NCBI GenBank assembly: GCA_965214675.1
Contig: OZ243969.1
Coordinates: forward strand, 1,804,864-1,868,863
Source: WTFY01 sp965214675
Lineage (GTDB): Bacteria; Pseudomonadota; Gammaproteobacteria; UBA4575
Reading direction: 5' to 3'
DNA length: 64,000 bases
Part shown: piece after piece, positions 17,986 through 25,995 of the stretch
How positions within the stretch are numbered: the stretch's first letter is position 1
Layout: each line of letters starts with the position of its first letter
Notes under the pieces: model-generated
The model's input: the letters and a program-made list of their open reading frames with translations, nothing else
Told to the model about the DNA's origin: nothing
The model's database searches: none
Position numbers and translations under genes: made by a program

Positions 17986-18377
17986 TATTTTTCCTTTTTT
18001 ATGTTGATATAGTGTTGAGCAAGTTCAGTCATATAGTCTACAGCTGCTTTTACTTCTTCATCGGTTAATGATTCGTTACCGCCTTTCGCTGGCATCATAG
18101 AATCATCTGGACCAAAAAATCCTTCTATAGCATGCGTATAGAGTATTTCAGTTTCTTGCTCTAAACGTTTTTCCCAATCTCCTGGAATTAATGGGTTTGG
18201 GGAATCCGCTATTCCGTATGCATGGCAGTTTTCACATGTATCTAGCCAAATTGAGCGTCCATGCTCCAAGTGAGTTCCTTCAAACTTGATGTATTCAGTC
18301 TTTTCAGCATGCAATACATTGTTTAAAAGTACGCATGCTGTAAATATAAGGATTGTTGTTGGTTTAAGCTTAGCCAC
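17985..18377 (-). CDS. Small periplasmic monoheme cytochrome c
   Basis: A 130-aa cytochrome with a Sec signal peptide (cleavage near LHAEK). It has one heme site, CENCH, and a likely axial methionine in DDSMMPAKGGN, the class I cytochrome c layout similar to c5-type proteins. It overlaps the upstream DUF3365 gene by 8 bases and the globin start by one base, so the three are tightly coupled. It probably shuttles electrons between the multiheme protein and another periplasmic partner. Direction of flow cannot be read from sequence. Confidence 0.88.
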   Translation of the reverse strand: MAKLKPTTILIFTACVLLNNVLHAEKTEYIKFEGTHLEHGRSIWLDTCENCHAYGIADSPNPLIPGDWEKRLEQETEILYTHAIEGFFGPDDSMMPAKGGNESLTDEEVKAAVDYMTELAQHYINIKKEK

Positions 18378-18978
18378 TAACTGGAATACGTATTACTACG
18401 CCACCCATTACGTCGCCGACTTTGAAATCATCTTTAGGTGTATCTTTATGTCCGTTATGACAGCTTGCGCAAACAGGTGCTACTGCGGTGTCAGCATAAA
18501 CAGCAGTAAAGTACGTAACTCCACCCAACTCTTCTGTGGTGTAGTAATTTTGTCCTTTGTTTTCAGCTACAAACTTTAAACCTTCTTTTTCTGCATTGGT
18601 TTCGGGTGCATTTTGCTTATTAATTGGCCATAGCGATTGCAATGAGTAGCTGAAATTAATGTCTGGATTCTTTTCAGCTTTCTCTGCAACCATTTCCGCA
18701 CCAAATCGAAACATTTGGGCAGGTAAGACTAATGCTTTATCGTCATCAAAATGTTCACTGGCTTTAATTACTTTTTCTTTCTTCACTAGCCGGTTCACAA
18801 TTTTCTTTGTATAAACCGCTCGATCAGAATCCATTACCATATGTAATGCATCGGCCATGGTTCTTGGTGTGATGGATGGAATATCACCTGCATCTGATGC
18901 CCAGACAATGCTTGCACCTAATGCAGTGACACATACAAAGGATAATAATATCCATGACTCCCTTAGTTTACTTTTCAT
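18370..18978 (-). CDS. Periplasmic DUF3365 (Tll0287-like) c-heme protein
   Basis: A 202-aa secreted protein with a signal peptide or anchor at residues 8-28. The C-terminal part matches the DUF3365/Tll0287-like fold, a PAS-related domain that binds one c-type heme, here by CASCHNGH near the C-terminus. Such domains act as redox sensors or electron carriers. It sits between the multiheme cytochrome and the small cytochrome c in the operon. The conserved end VGDVMGGVVIRIPV is typical. Its exact role is unknown; a redox relay or sensing role is an inference. Confidence 0.82.
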   Translation of the reverse strand: MKSKLRESWILLSFVCVTALGASIVWASDAGDIPSITPRTMADALHMVMDSDRAVYTKKIVNRLVKKEKVIKASEHFDDDKALVLPAQMFRFGAEMVAEKAEKNPDINFSYSLQSLWPINKQNAPETNAEKEGLKFVAENKGQNYYTTEELGGVTYFTAVYADTAVAPVCASCHNGHKDTPKDDFKVGDVMGGVVIRIPVSG

Positions 18979-19056
18979 AATTTCCTCTTAGTTTTTAGGT
19001 TGGGGGAAGTTAAATTAAAATAGCAATATGTTTTTTCATTTGAGAATTTATTTCTT

Positions 19057-20457
19057 TTATTCATTATTCTTTTTATTTAAGTGCTGCTCGTTATCTTTAC
19101 GCGCAAGATCTGTACTTTCTATATGCACAGTAGGTTGACCATTGAAGTTGTTGTTTATTAACTTTTGATCAGCTAATGCATTAATCGAAAAGCCCAAGCC
19201 ATGACAATGCAGGCAGGATGAACGAATCATTTTGCTGTTGGGTGAAAGGTTTCCGCTTTGGTTATGATCAACCATTACGCGTGTTAACCATTCATTTACA
19301 TCGTATTCCACTCTTGGCATATGACAGCTGGCGCATGAAACACCTGTAATAGAGTCATCGTTACTCTTAACTTGTTGTTGCCATAATTCATAATGGGGCG
19401 AATCTTTGTAAGCAAGAGTGTGATCATCTGCATGACAATCTAAACAGCTTTCAACTGCAGCCAAAGTTGTATCGAATCGATGTGCTCCATGGCAACTTAC
19501 ACATGCAAGTTCGTTATGTGCAGCACTTTTATTCATCGGCAGCTGAGCATCTTTGGGGGTCATGGGAGAAAGCCCGACTGCCAAACGCATTCCATGTTTA
19601 CCTAATTTAAATCTCTCAACCTCAGTACCATGACAAGTTTGGCAGCTTTCTATACCTGGGTGGTCATTCCATGCAGAAAGTTCGTTTTGCTCGTTGCGAA
19701 TTTGATGGCAGCCACTACAATTCACTCCTGCTTTGGAATGTGCGGTTTCCAACCAGTCACGATGAATGACATTGTCATTGTTAGAGGTTTCAGGTGCATC
19801 TACATCGGTTGATTGCAATGTTTGAACAGGATATAAGTCGCGTGGATACCCGAGAATTTCATCCAGTACATTTAAAAATTCGCTTTCAGGTAAATGTGGA
19901 TTAGGCATGTGCATGGGGGCATCCATATGTTTAACAAGAAAGTCGGTATACAAGGCGCGGTTGTTATGAAAGTTATGGCATCCGGAATCTTTACATGTGG
20001 TGAACTCCATATCGATGTGTGATGGCCTTTCTTCACCAACATCTTCATGACAATGAAAGCAAAAATCTATGGGTTGGGTAAAACCATCTTTTTGTGTGAT
20101 CTCAGGCTTATGTTCAACATGACAACTTGTACACATGAGTGCATTTATTTTTTCTAGTCTATTTGCATTCCTTGGGTCTTTAAATTTTGAGCGAGGGTGT
20201 GAATCAAACGGTTTTACGCGTTGATCTCCATGGCAATTGATGCAGGCTTCTTGTAGCACTTCACCACCTCCAAATGCATTTGTATGGCAACTCTCGCAAG
20301 CGTTCTCCAATTGATGGTGACCCGCACTTAAATCCCCAGGCATAAAAATAGCTTTGCTTACACCATCTCCTAATAACTGATAAACAAAAATCAGTACCAG
20401 TAAAGCACTTGCAATAAACCAAATGGTCCAAATTTTTAAAGTACTTTTTTTGGTCAT
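19057..20457 (-). CDS. Membrane-anchored 11-heme cytochrome c (NrfA/ONR/HAO-superfamily-like C-terminal half)
   Basis: A 466-aa protein with a single N-terminal membrane helix (residues 9-30) and a periplasmic body carrying ten CXXCH sites (first cysteines at 54, 72, 109, 133, 247, 272, 319, 338, 375, 415). It also has one unusual C-X4-CH site (C155, C160, H161). The first half resembles small cytochrome c7/c3-type modules. In the second half, the order CVSCHGAH, CLDCHADDH, a PHYELW helix and CASCHMPR resembles the octaheme nitrite reductase and hydroxylamine oxidoreductase superfamily. No catalytic CXXCK site is visible. It may be an electron conduit or a reductase for a nitrogen compound. 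Thirteen bases separate it from the upstream NAD(P)H protein. Confidence 0.85.
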   Translation of the reverse strand: MTKKSTLKIWTIWFIASALLVLIFVYQLLGDGVSKAIFMPGDLSAGHHQLENACESCHTNAFGGGEVLQEACINCHGDQRVKPFDSHPRSKFKDPRNANRLEKINALMCTSCHVEHKPEITQKDGFTQPIDFCFHCHEDVGEERPSHIDMEFTTCKDSGCHNFHNNRALYTDFLVKHMDAPMHMPNPHLPESEFLNVLDEILGYPRDLYPVQTLQSTDVDAPETSNNDNVIHRDWLETAHSKAGVNCSGCHQIRNEQNELSAWNDHPGIESCQTCHGTEVERFKLGKHGMRLAVGLSPMTPKDAQLPMNKSAAHNELACVSCHGAHRFDTTLAAVESCLDCHADDHTLAYKDSPHYELWQQQVKSNDDSITGVSCASCHMPRVEYDVNEWLTRVMVDHNQSGNLSPNSKMIRSSCLHCHGLGFSINALADQKLINNNFNGQPTVHIESTDLARKDNEQHLNKKNNE

Positions 20458-20469
20458 ATAAATTCACTT

Positions 20470-22488
20470 TTAATACCAGTAGCTTTTTAAAATATGCCAA
20501 GCCAGTAAAACTGGTACAGGCCAAAAAAGAAAAATATGCCAAAGTACTGATAGCCGTCTCACGCGTGTACTAGATGCATTACTAATACGATGTTCAATAC
20601 CAATTAAGCCAGTAGAGATAGCGCCAATAAATAACATGCCAGTAAAACTGAGCATTAAAAGAAAACTTAACCCGTTTCCTAAGCGGAACCCCGTATGCGC
20701 AATCAAACCAAGAATAACAAGCACACCGAGTGCAATATGAAACATGCGCCAGAACTCAAACTTTCCTAGTTTGTCAAAAGCTCGAATTCGTTTGCGTAAT
20801 GAAACTAACAGTCCAACCGTGAATAGACCTAAAATTGTAAAACCAGAAACTTGCTTATTAAATTGTTCTCTCCATAACATATCCCAATGCCATTCGTGTT
20901 GAACAGATGTTGCATAAGGAATTGCTGGGGCAAAGAAAAACAATAATGTAGCCAGCAAGGCAAAGCTGGAAAATCCAATTAATGTTTTATGCATTGATGT
21001 AGGTTCGGATATGCTTTGGTTACCTAATAGGTCTTGCACAAGTGGTTTGCATGAGCCACATACTGTGCTTGCACCTGTTTTTTTAGAAACTTCTTCAAGT
21101 TTGCAAGTGCCTGCTGAGATGGCACTTTCAATGGATCCTTTTGTTACCCCCATGCACTGACAGACCAATGCATGAGATGGCCATGCGCTTACACCTTGGC
21201 TAACTTCTTCTGACCAAACATTTCCTGTGTTTATAAATCGAATGATTTGCCAAGGGAAAATATATTCATTTTTACCTATTAGGGTTTGTAGTCGAACGGT
21301 TTCTCCCCAATTGCCAAGTCCAATTGCGCCTTTTAGGCGATAGCGGTGGACTAATATTTTTCTGTAAACGCCTTTTTTGTCATCAAAGTATTTATACGTT
21401 TTTCCATAGTGTGATATTTCATTGACCCCTATCGGGCCCATGCTAAACACTTGTGTACCTACAATTTTTAAGCGCGATGCAGCGATTGAGCCTGCATAGT
21501 TATTTACAACTTTAAAAATATTTGCGGCTGCTACTGATGCTTGTTCTAATCCAGGTGTAACTAACCCATAAACTTTGTTTTGATGTTCTGCACATTCGCC
21601 AATTGCATATATATTTCTATTCGATGTTTGCATTGCATTGTTCACGGTTATGCCGCGAGAAAATGCAAGTCCAGCATTTTTAGCTAGACTAATATTTGGA
21701 CGAATTCCTGTTGCAACAATTAGTGTATCGCACGTAAGTTCCTTTCCGGAACGAAGTCGAATCCCTTTTAATCTTTCGTTAACTAATACTTCAACAACTC
21801 CGTCACCAATAATGACGTTAATCCCTAGTGATTCAATTTCATTTTGTAATAGCTCTGATGCGTCCTCATCTAATTGTTGGCCTAATAAATGATCTGTGTT
21901 TTCTACTAGTGTGACTTTGGTGTTGCCCATTTGCATTGCGCGTGCAGATTCAATACCTAATAAGCCACCTCCCAAAACTATGGTGTGATGGCTTCTCGCG
22001 CGTCTTGCTAATAATGCATTTGCATCTTTTAAATTTCGAAAGGTATATACGCCTGTTGCATGAATACCTTTGATATCAGGCAGGTGTGGGTTAGATCCTG
22101 TAGCAAGAACTAACTTAAAGTATGGTTGGGTTTTCCCAGTATTGTCGGTGACTGTTTGCTTATCAGTATCGATAGATTCAATTTTGTAACCAATTTTTTC
22201 AGTTACATTGTGTAATGCATTTTTTTCAAGTGGCTGTAGTAATGTTTCCCAATTAATTTCACCCGCAAGCCAAGAAGATAATTGAACGCGATTATATGTC
22301 TCATACTGTTCTTCTCCGTAAATGACGATTGGGGTACTTGATTTGTGCTCCAACAGCTCGCGAACTACTCGCATGCCGACTGGACCGTTACCAATTATTA
22401 CAATTGGCAACGGTTCAATCTCAGCATTGTCGCAGTACTGAGGGCCTATTATATTTTCAGCTTGTTTATGAAAATTATTTTTTTTCAT
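20470..22488 (-). CDS. NasB/NirB-like NAD(P)H-FAD-[2Fe-2S] protein fused to a diheme-b membrane domain
   Basis: A 672-aa fusion. Residues 27-410 form a pyridine-nucleotide/FAD oxidoreductase like NasB or the N-terminus of NirB, with the FAD site IVIIGNGPVG and the NAD(P) site VLGGGLLGIE. Residues 440-485 are a BFD-like [2Fe-2S] domain (C443, C445, C477, C480). Residues 500-672 are membrane helices, two of which each carry an H-X13-H pair (H584/H598 and H651/H665), the classic bis-histidine arrangement for two stacked b hemes. The siroheme domain of NirB is absent. The layout predicts electron transfer from cytoplasmic NAD(P)H across the membrane to the multiheme cytochrome encoded next. It is the first gene of the operon, behind a sigma-54-type promoter. 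Confidence 0.88.
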   Translation of the reverse strand: MKKNNFHKQAENIIGPQYCDNAEIEPLPIVIIGNGPVGMRVVRELLEHKSSTPIVIYGEEQYETYNRVQLSSWLAGEINWETLLQPLEKNALHNVTEKIGYKIESIDTDKQTVTDNTGKTQPYFKLVLATGSNPHLPDIKGIHATGVYTFRNLKDANALLARRARSHHTIVLGGGLLGIESARAMQMGNTKVTLVENTDHLLGQQLDEDASELLQNEIESLGINVIIGDGVVEVLVNERLKGIRLRSGKELTCDTLIVATGIRPNISLAKNAGLAFSRGITVNNAMQTSNRNIYAIGECAEHQNKVYGLVTPGLEQASVAAANIFKVVNNYAGSIAASRLKIVGTQVFSMGPIGVNEISHYGKTYKYFDDKKGVYRKILVHRYRLKGAIGLGNWGETVRLQTLIGKNEYIFPWQIIRFINTGNVWSEEVSQGVSAWPSHALVCQCMGVTKGSIESAISAGTCKLEEVSKKTGASTVCGSCKPLVQDLLGNQSISEPTSMHKTLIGFSSFALLATLLFFFAPAIPYATSVQHEWHWDMLWREQFNKQVSGFTILGLFTVGLLVSLRKRIRAFDKLGKFEFWRMFHIALGVLVILGLIAHTGFRLGNGLSFLLMLSFTGMLFIGAISTGLIGIEHRISNASSTRVRRLSVLWHIFLFWPVPVLLAWHILKSYWY

Positions 22489-22561
22489 GTAAAAAAATTC
22501 ACACCTACATTTCTGTATAGGTATGACTTTGTTGTCTAAATAATTTGTTTGAATTTAATAA

Positions 22562-22578
22562 AGCAAGATCGATGCCAA
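22562..22578 (-). promoter_or_regulatory. Sigma-54-type promoter for the island redox operon
   Basis: On the minus strand the sequence is TTGGCATCGATCTTGCT. The -24 GG (22575-22576) and -12 GC (22563-22564) are separated by exactly ten bases, and the hexamers TTGGCA and TTGCT fit the RpoN consensus. Predicted transcription start is near 22551, about 63 bases before the first ATG. Half-sites resembling NtrC targets (TGGTGCA at 22702-22708, GGTGCA at 22737-22742) lie upstream. Seen in sequence; function inferred. Confidence 0.65.
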
Positions 22579-22799
22579 TTTTTTATTATCAAGATAAATA
22601 TATGAAATTATTTATGTTAATTCCGCTTTTGCTTTATTAATTAAAAAATTTCAAATATTAAAATGATTACGCTCTATTTGAGCACGCTGGATGAATCAGT
22701 TTGGTGCAAAAATTGCATCTCTCTTACTGAATGCCGGGTGCATTCTTTTGTAAAAATCCTGGGTTTGAAAAGCATGCGCGTGAAACTGGGCTTGCAGAA

Positions 22800-23265
22800 C
22801 GTACACAAGCTGGCGTATTAGCAAATATTCACTAAAGGGCATTCGGGCGGCTGTAGGTAAAGACCCATAGACACGGAAGTTCTCCTGTCACACCCGTTGG
22901 ATCTCACCCTGTAGCCACGCATATCGATGCCGATACGCATCGATATACCGGACCATTACTTCAGTTTGCAGTCGAGCTCCGCCTGCGCGAAAAAAGCCGA
23001 AGCGGTCCCCAGAATTTCATTCGCACGACGCAACTCCCGAACCTCCTTCTCCAGGGCCTGCAAGCGACTGGATCCGTCCGGTACCACCACTCCTTGTACA
23101 CCTTCTCGCCCTTGCGCACCTAGTCCGCAACGTCTTCGGACTGCAGCCCAGCGTCGCAGCTACCGACAGTATCCCTGACCACTCCGATGGATGCTCCTCG
23201 CGACCCGTGCTCACCAGGCGCACCACTCTCTCTTTGAACTCCGATAAACCCGGTACAGTTCACCC
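22800..23265 (-). pseudogene. Decayed IS3-family transposase (OrfA plus start of OrfB)
   Basis: On the minus strand, the OrfA N-terminal half (EFKERVVRLVSTGREEHPSE, then SVAATLGCSPKTL) is in one frame. The OrfA C-terminus (LEKEVRELRRANEIL to AFFAQAELDCKLK, stop at 22956) is in another. OrfB begins at the overlapping TAATG as MVRYIDAYRHRYAW and hits a stop about 22 codons later. This is the standard IS3 two-frame organisation, with a frameshift and loss of most of OrfB including the DDE core. Clear terminal repeats were not found. Confidence 0.8.
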
Positions 23266-23350
23266 GCACTAAAATCGAACACGAGTGCTTATTTTGAGTG
23301 CAAATATATTTGCAAGTACCCGAAATCATTAATAAATGAACTAAAAAAAG

Positions 23351-23367
23351 TTGGCAAGAAAATTGCT
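23351..23367 (+). promoter_or_regulatory. Sigma-54-type promoter for the island ABC importer
   Basis: TTGGCAAGAAAATTGCT has the GG-N10-GC spacing (23353-23354 and 23365-23366) and near-consensus -24/-12 elements. Predicted start is near 23378, leaving a leader of about 145 bases. Upstream are a perfect 16-bp palindrome, TGCAAATATATTTGCA (23299-23314), and an overlapping imperfect NtrC-like 17-mer at 23286-23302. Both are candidate enhancer sites at about -70 to -90. Confidence 0.7.
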
Positions 23368-23426
23368 ATTAATATTTAACGATTGGAAAAAAATTAAGTT
23401 GTGAGCTGTAAGGCTTGGCAAAAGAC

Positions 23427-23477
23427 AAAGGTGTCAAATTATGTTCGTGAATACGCGTCGCATAAGACACCTTTTTT
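23427..23477 (+). terminator. Hairpin plus T-run in the nrtA leader (possible attenuator)
   Basis: AAAGGTGTC (23427-23435) is complementary to GACACCTTT (23466-23474). The stem closes a 30-base loop that can fold further and is followed by more T residues. It lies between the predicted sigma-54 start and the GTG of nrtA, about 45 bases before the gene. Leader attenuation is known in nitrate-assimilation operons controlled by NasR or NasT. I could not fit the ANTAR hexaloop rule, so the mechanism is open. Confidence 0.5.
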
Positions 23478-23522
23478 ATCGCAGGAAACTGAACAAACTT
23501 TATATAACATCAGGAGATTAAA

Positions 23523-24905
23523 GTGCTGGATAGCAGACTAGGAAAAATCAAACAGTTTGGTGTGGCATGTCTATTAATAGGATTTGCTCTTTTCAATAGT
23601 GTTGCCTATGCAGAACTAGGTGAGCCAGAGAAAGAAGATTTAAAGTTTGGTTTCATCAAACTGACCGACATGGCCCCCATTGCAATTGCATATGAGAATG
23701 GTTATTTCGAAGATGAAGGTTTATATGTAACGATTGAAGCTCAAGCAAATTGGAAAGTGCTTCTTGATGGTGTGATTGATGGTCAATTGGATGGCGCCCA
23801 CATGCTTGCAGGTCAACCGCTTGCAGCAACAATTGGTTTTGGAACAAAAGCTCATCTCATTACTCCATTTTCAATGGATTTGAATGGTAACGGGATTACA
23901 GTATCGAATGATATTTGGGCACAAATGAAGCCTAATATTCCAAGAATGGAAGATGGTCGACCCGTTCACCCGATCAAAGCAGATTATTTAAAACCTGTAG
24001 TAGAGAAATATAAAGAAGAAGGTAAGCCATTTAATATGGGAATGGTATTCCCGGTGTCTACGCATAACTATGAACTACGTTATTGGTTAGCTGCTGGAGG
24101 TATACACCCAGGATACTATGCGCCACATAAAGGTGATATCACAGGTCAAATTGATGCTGATGCATTGCTTTCTGTAACTCCACCACCACAAATGCCTGCA
24201 ACATTAGAGGCGGGAACAATTTATGGATATTGTGTGGGTGAACCGTGGAATCAACAAGCTGTTTTCAAAGGTATCGGTGTTCCTGTAATTACAGATTACG
24301 AAATATGGAAAAACAATCCTGAAAAGGTTTTTGGTATTACAGCAGCGTTTGCGGAAAAGTATCCTAACACTACTATTCGTTTAACACGCGCATTAATACG
24401 TGCTGCTATATGGCTAGACGAAAATGATAATGCAAATCGTCCTGCTGCAGTAAAAATTCTTTCACAGTCAAATTATGTTGGTGCAGACTACGATGTAATT
24501 GCAAACAGCATGACTGGTACATTTGAATATGAAAAGGGCGACAAAAGAGAAATTCCTGATTTCAATGTTTTCTTTCGTTATAACGCAACTTATCCTTATT
24601 ACTCTGATGCAATTTGGTATTTAAGTCAGATGCGTCGTTGGGGGCAGATTGCTGAAGATAAATCAGATGATTGGTATAAGGTAATTGCGGCAAAAGTATA
24701 TCGACCTGATATTTATAGTAAAGCCGCAATGTCGCTTATCGATGAAGGTTTAGCGGATGCAGAAGGGTTCCCAGATTTTGAATCAGAGACAGGTTTTAAA
24801 CCACCACAGCCAGAATTTATTGATGAGATTACTTTTGATGGTTCAAAACCAAATGAATACTTAGAAAAGTTTTCAATTGGTTTAAAAGCAGGCGATAAAG
24901 TTTAA
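23523..24905 (+). CDS. nrtA: NrtA-type nitrate/nitrite-binding periplasmic protein
   Basis: A 460-aa solute-binding protein with a Sec signal ending AYA. The mature N-terminus, KFGFIKLTDMAPIAIAYENG, is the hallmark of the NrtA/CmpA anion-binding family. YFEDEGLYV, GQLDGAHMLAGQP and GTIYGYCVGEPWN follow, also typical. NrtA binds nitrate or nitrite outside the inner membrane and delivers it to NrtBD. The GTG start has AGGAG at a good distance. It is the first gene of the rightward island operon, behind a sigma-54-type promoter and a hairpin leader. Nitrate, nitrite, cyanate or bicarbonate specificity cannot be fixed by eye; the NrtA-like motifs favour nitrate/nitrite. Confidence 0.9.
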   Translation: MLDSRLGKIKQFGVACLLIGFALFNSVAYAELGEPEKEDLKFGFIKLTDMAPIAIAYENGYFEDEGLYVTIEAQANWKVLLDGVIDGQLDGAHMLAGQPLAATIGFGTKAHLITPFSMDLNGNGITVSNDIWAQMKPNIPRMEDGRPVHPIKADYLKPVVEKYKEEGKPFNMGMVFPVSTHNYELRYWLAAGGIHPGYYAPHKGDITGQIDADALLSVTPPPQMPATLEAGTIYGYCVGEPWNQQAVFKGIGVPVITDYEIWKNNPEKVFGITAAFAEKYPNTTIRLTRALIRAAIWLDENDNANRPAAVKILSQSNYVGADYDVIANSMTGTFEYEKGDKREIPDFNVFFRYNATYPYYSDAIWYLSQMRRWGQIAEDKSDDWYKVIAAKVYRPDIYSKAAMSLIDEGLADAEGFPDFESETGFKPPQPEFIDEITFDGSKPNEYLEKFSIGLKAGDKV

Positions 24906-24958
24906 GTCGATTGGGGAAAAAGGTTTAACTTTTCACAAACTTATTGAGCTATAGAGAC

Positions 24959-25954
24959 ATGTCTAACAGTGCATTAATACATAAAATAAGTGCTAATTCT
25001 GAACTTTCGCTTGGTTTGGTGTCGTTTTTTTTAAACGCATTTCATCAAATCGTAATACCAATACTTGGGATATCAATTTTCTTATTGCTGTGGTCATTTG
25101 CTGCAAAAAATGTTGAGACATCATTAGGAAATTTTCCTGGTCCTGGAGAGGTTTGGAAGCAATTTGGCGGTCTTTATAGTGAGTATAAAACTGAACGAGG
25201 TAAGGAAGATGCGTTCTATCAAAGGTTAGAAGAGCGCAATGCAAAAAAATTGGCTAAGAACCCTGATTATGTACCTAAGAAACGTAAATATACAGGTAAA
25301 GAAACCTTTCTTGACCAGATCTTTACTAGTTTAAAAACCGTAATGTGTGGATTCTTGCTTGCAGCTATTATTGCAATTCCACTTGGCATCGCGATTGGAT
25401 TAAGTAAAACGTTAAATACTTCAGTGAATCCAATCATTCAGATATTTAAACCTGTATCACCTTTAGCTTGGCTGCCGTTAGTTACCATGGTGGTTAGTGC
25501 ATTATATGTTTCTGACAATCCAATTGTTCCAAAGTCGTTTATTAATTCGATGATTACTGTAACGCTTTGTTGTCTATGGCCAATGGCAATCAACACCTCA
25601 GTGGGAGTTGCGTCAATTAATAAAGATTTAGTAAATGTAAGTCGAGTATTAAAACTACCTCCGCTTAGTCATGTAAGAAAAATCGTAATACCAGCATCGG
25701 TACCCAGCATTTTCACAGGTATGCGTTTATCTCTAGGAATCGCATGGATGGTGCTTATCGCGGCAGAGATGTTGGCTCAGAATCCCGGATTAGGAAAATT
25801 TGTATGGGACGAATTCCAAAATGGAAGCTCCAACTCATTAGGAAGAATAATGGCTGCAGTAGTTGTTATTGGATTTATTGGGTTTTTGTTAGATCGTGCA
25901 ATGCTCCAGATTCAGCGTTTTGTATCTTGGGATAAAGCCTCTGCAACACGCTAA
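24959..25954 (+). CDS. nrtB: NrtB-type ABC transporter permease
   Basis: A 331-aa inner-membrane permease of the nitrate/sulfonate/bicarbonate group. One helix near residues 30-50 is followed by a charged cytoplasmic stretch, then five or so helices in the BPD_transp_1 domain. The EAA-type ATPase contact loop reads NVSRVLKLPPLSHVRKIVIP. NIPGPGEV-like FPGPGEVWK near residue 59 is typical of NrtB. The ATG at 24959 is chosen; a TTG five codons upstream is possible. The gene lies between nrtA and the ATPase gene with short gaps, forming one importer. Confidence 0.9.
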   Translation: MSNSALIHKISANSELSLGLVSFFLNAFHQIVIPILGISIFLLLWSFAAKNVETSLGNFPGPGEVWKQFGGLYSEYKTERGKEDAFYQRLEERNAKKLAKNPDYVPKKRKYTGKETFLDQIFTSLKTVMCGFLLAAIIAIPLGIAIGLSKTLNTSVNPIIQIFKPVSPLAWLPLVTMVVSALYVSDNPIVPKSFINSMITVTLCCLWPMAINTSVGVASINKDLVNVSRVLKLPPLSHVRKIVIPASVPSIFTGMRLSLGIAWMVLIAAEMLAQNPGLGKFVWDEFQNGSSNSLGRIMAAVVVIGFIGFLLDRAMLQIQRFVSWDKASATR

Positions 25955-25995
25955 TTATTTTTAAATTGTTAATTTCGGTAACTAGAGCCCTAGTT

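Noticed and set aside
23378..23522. ANTAR-type (NasR/NasT) RNA motif in the nrtA leader
   Set aside because: A terminator-like hairpin exists, but paired hexanucleotide loops with the expected A and G positions were not found.
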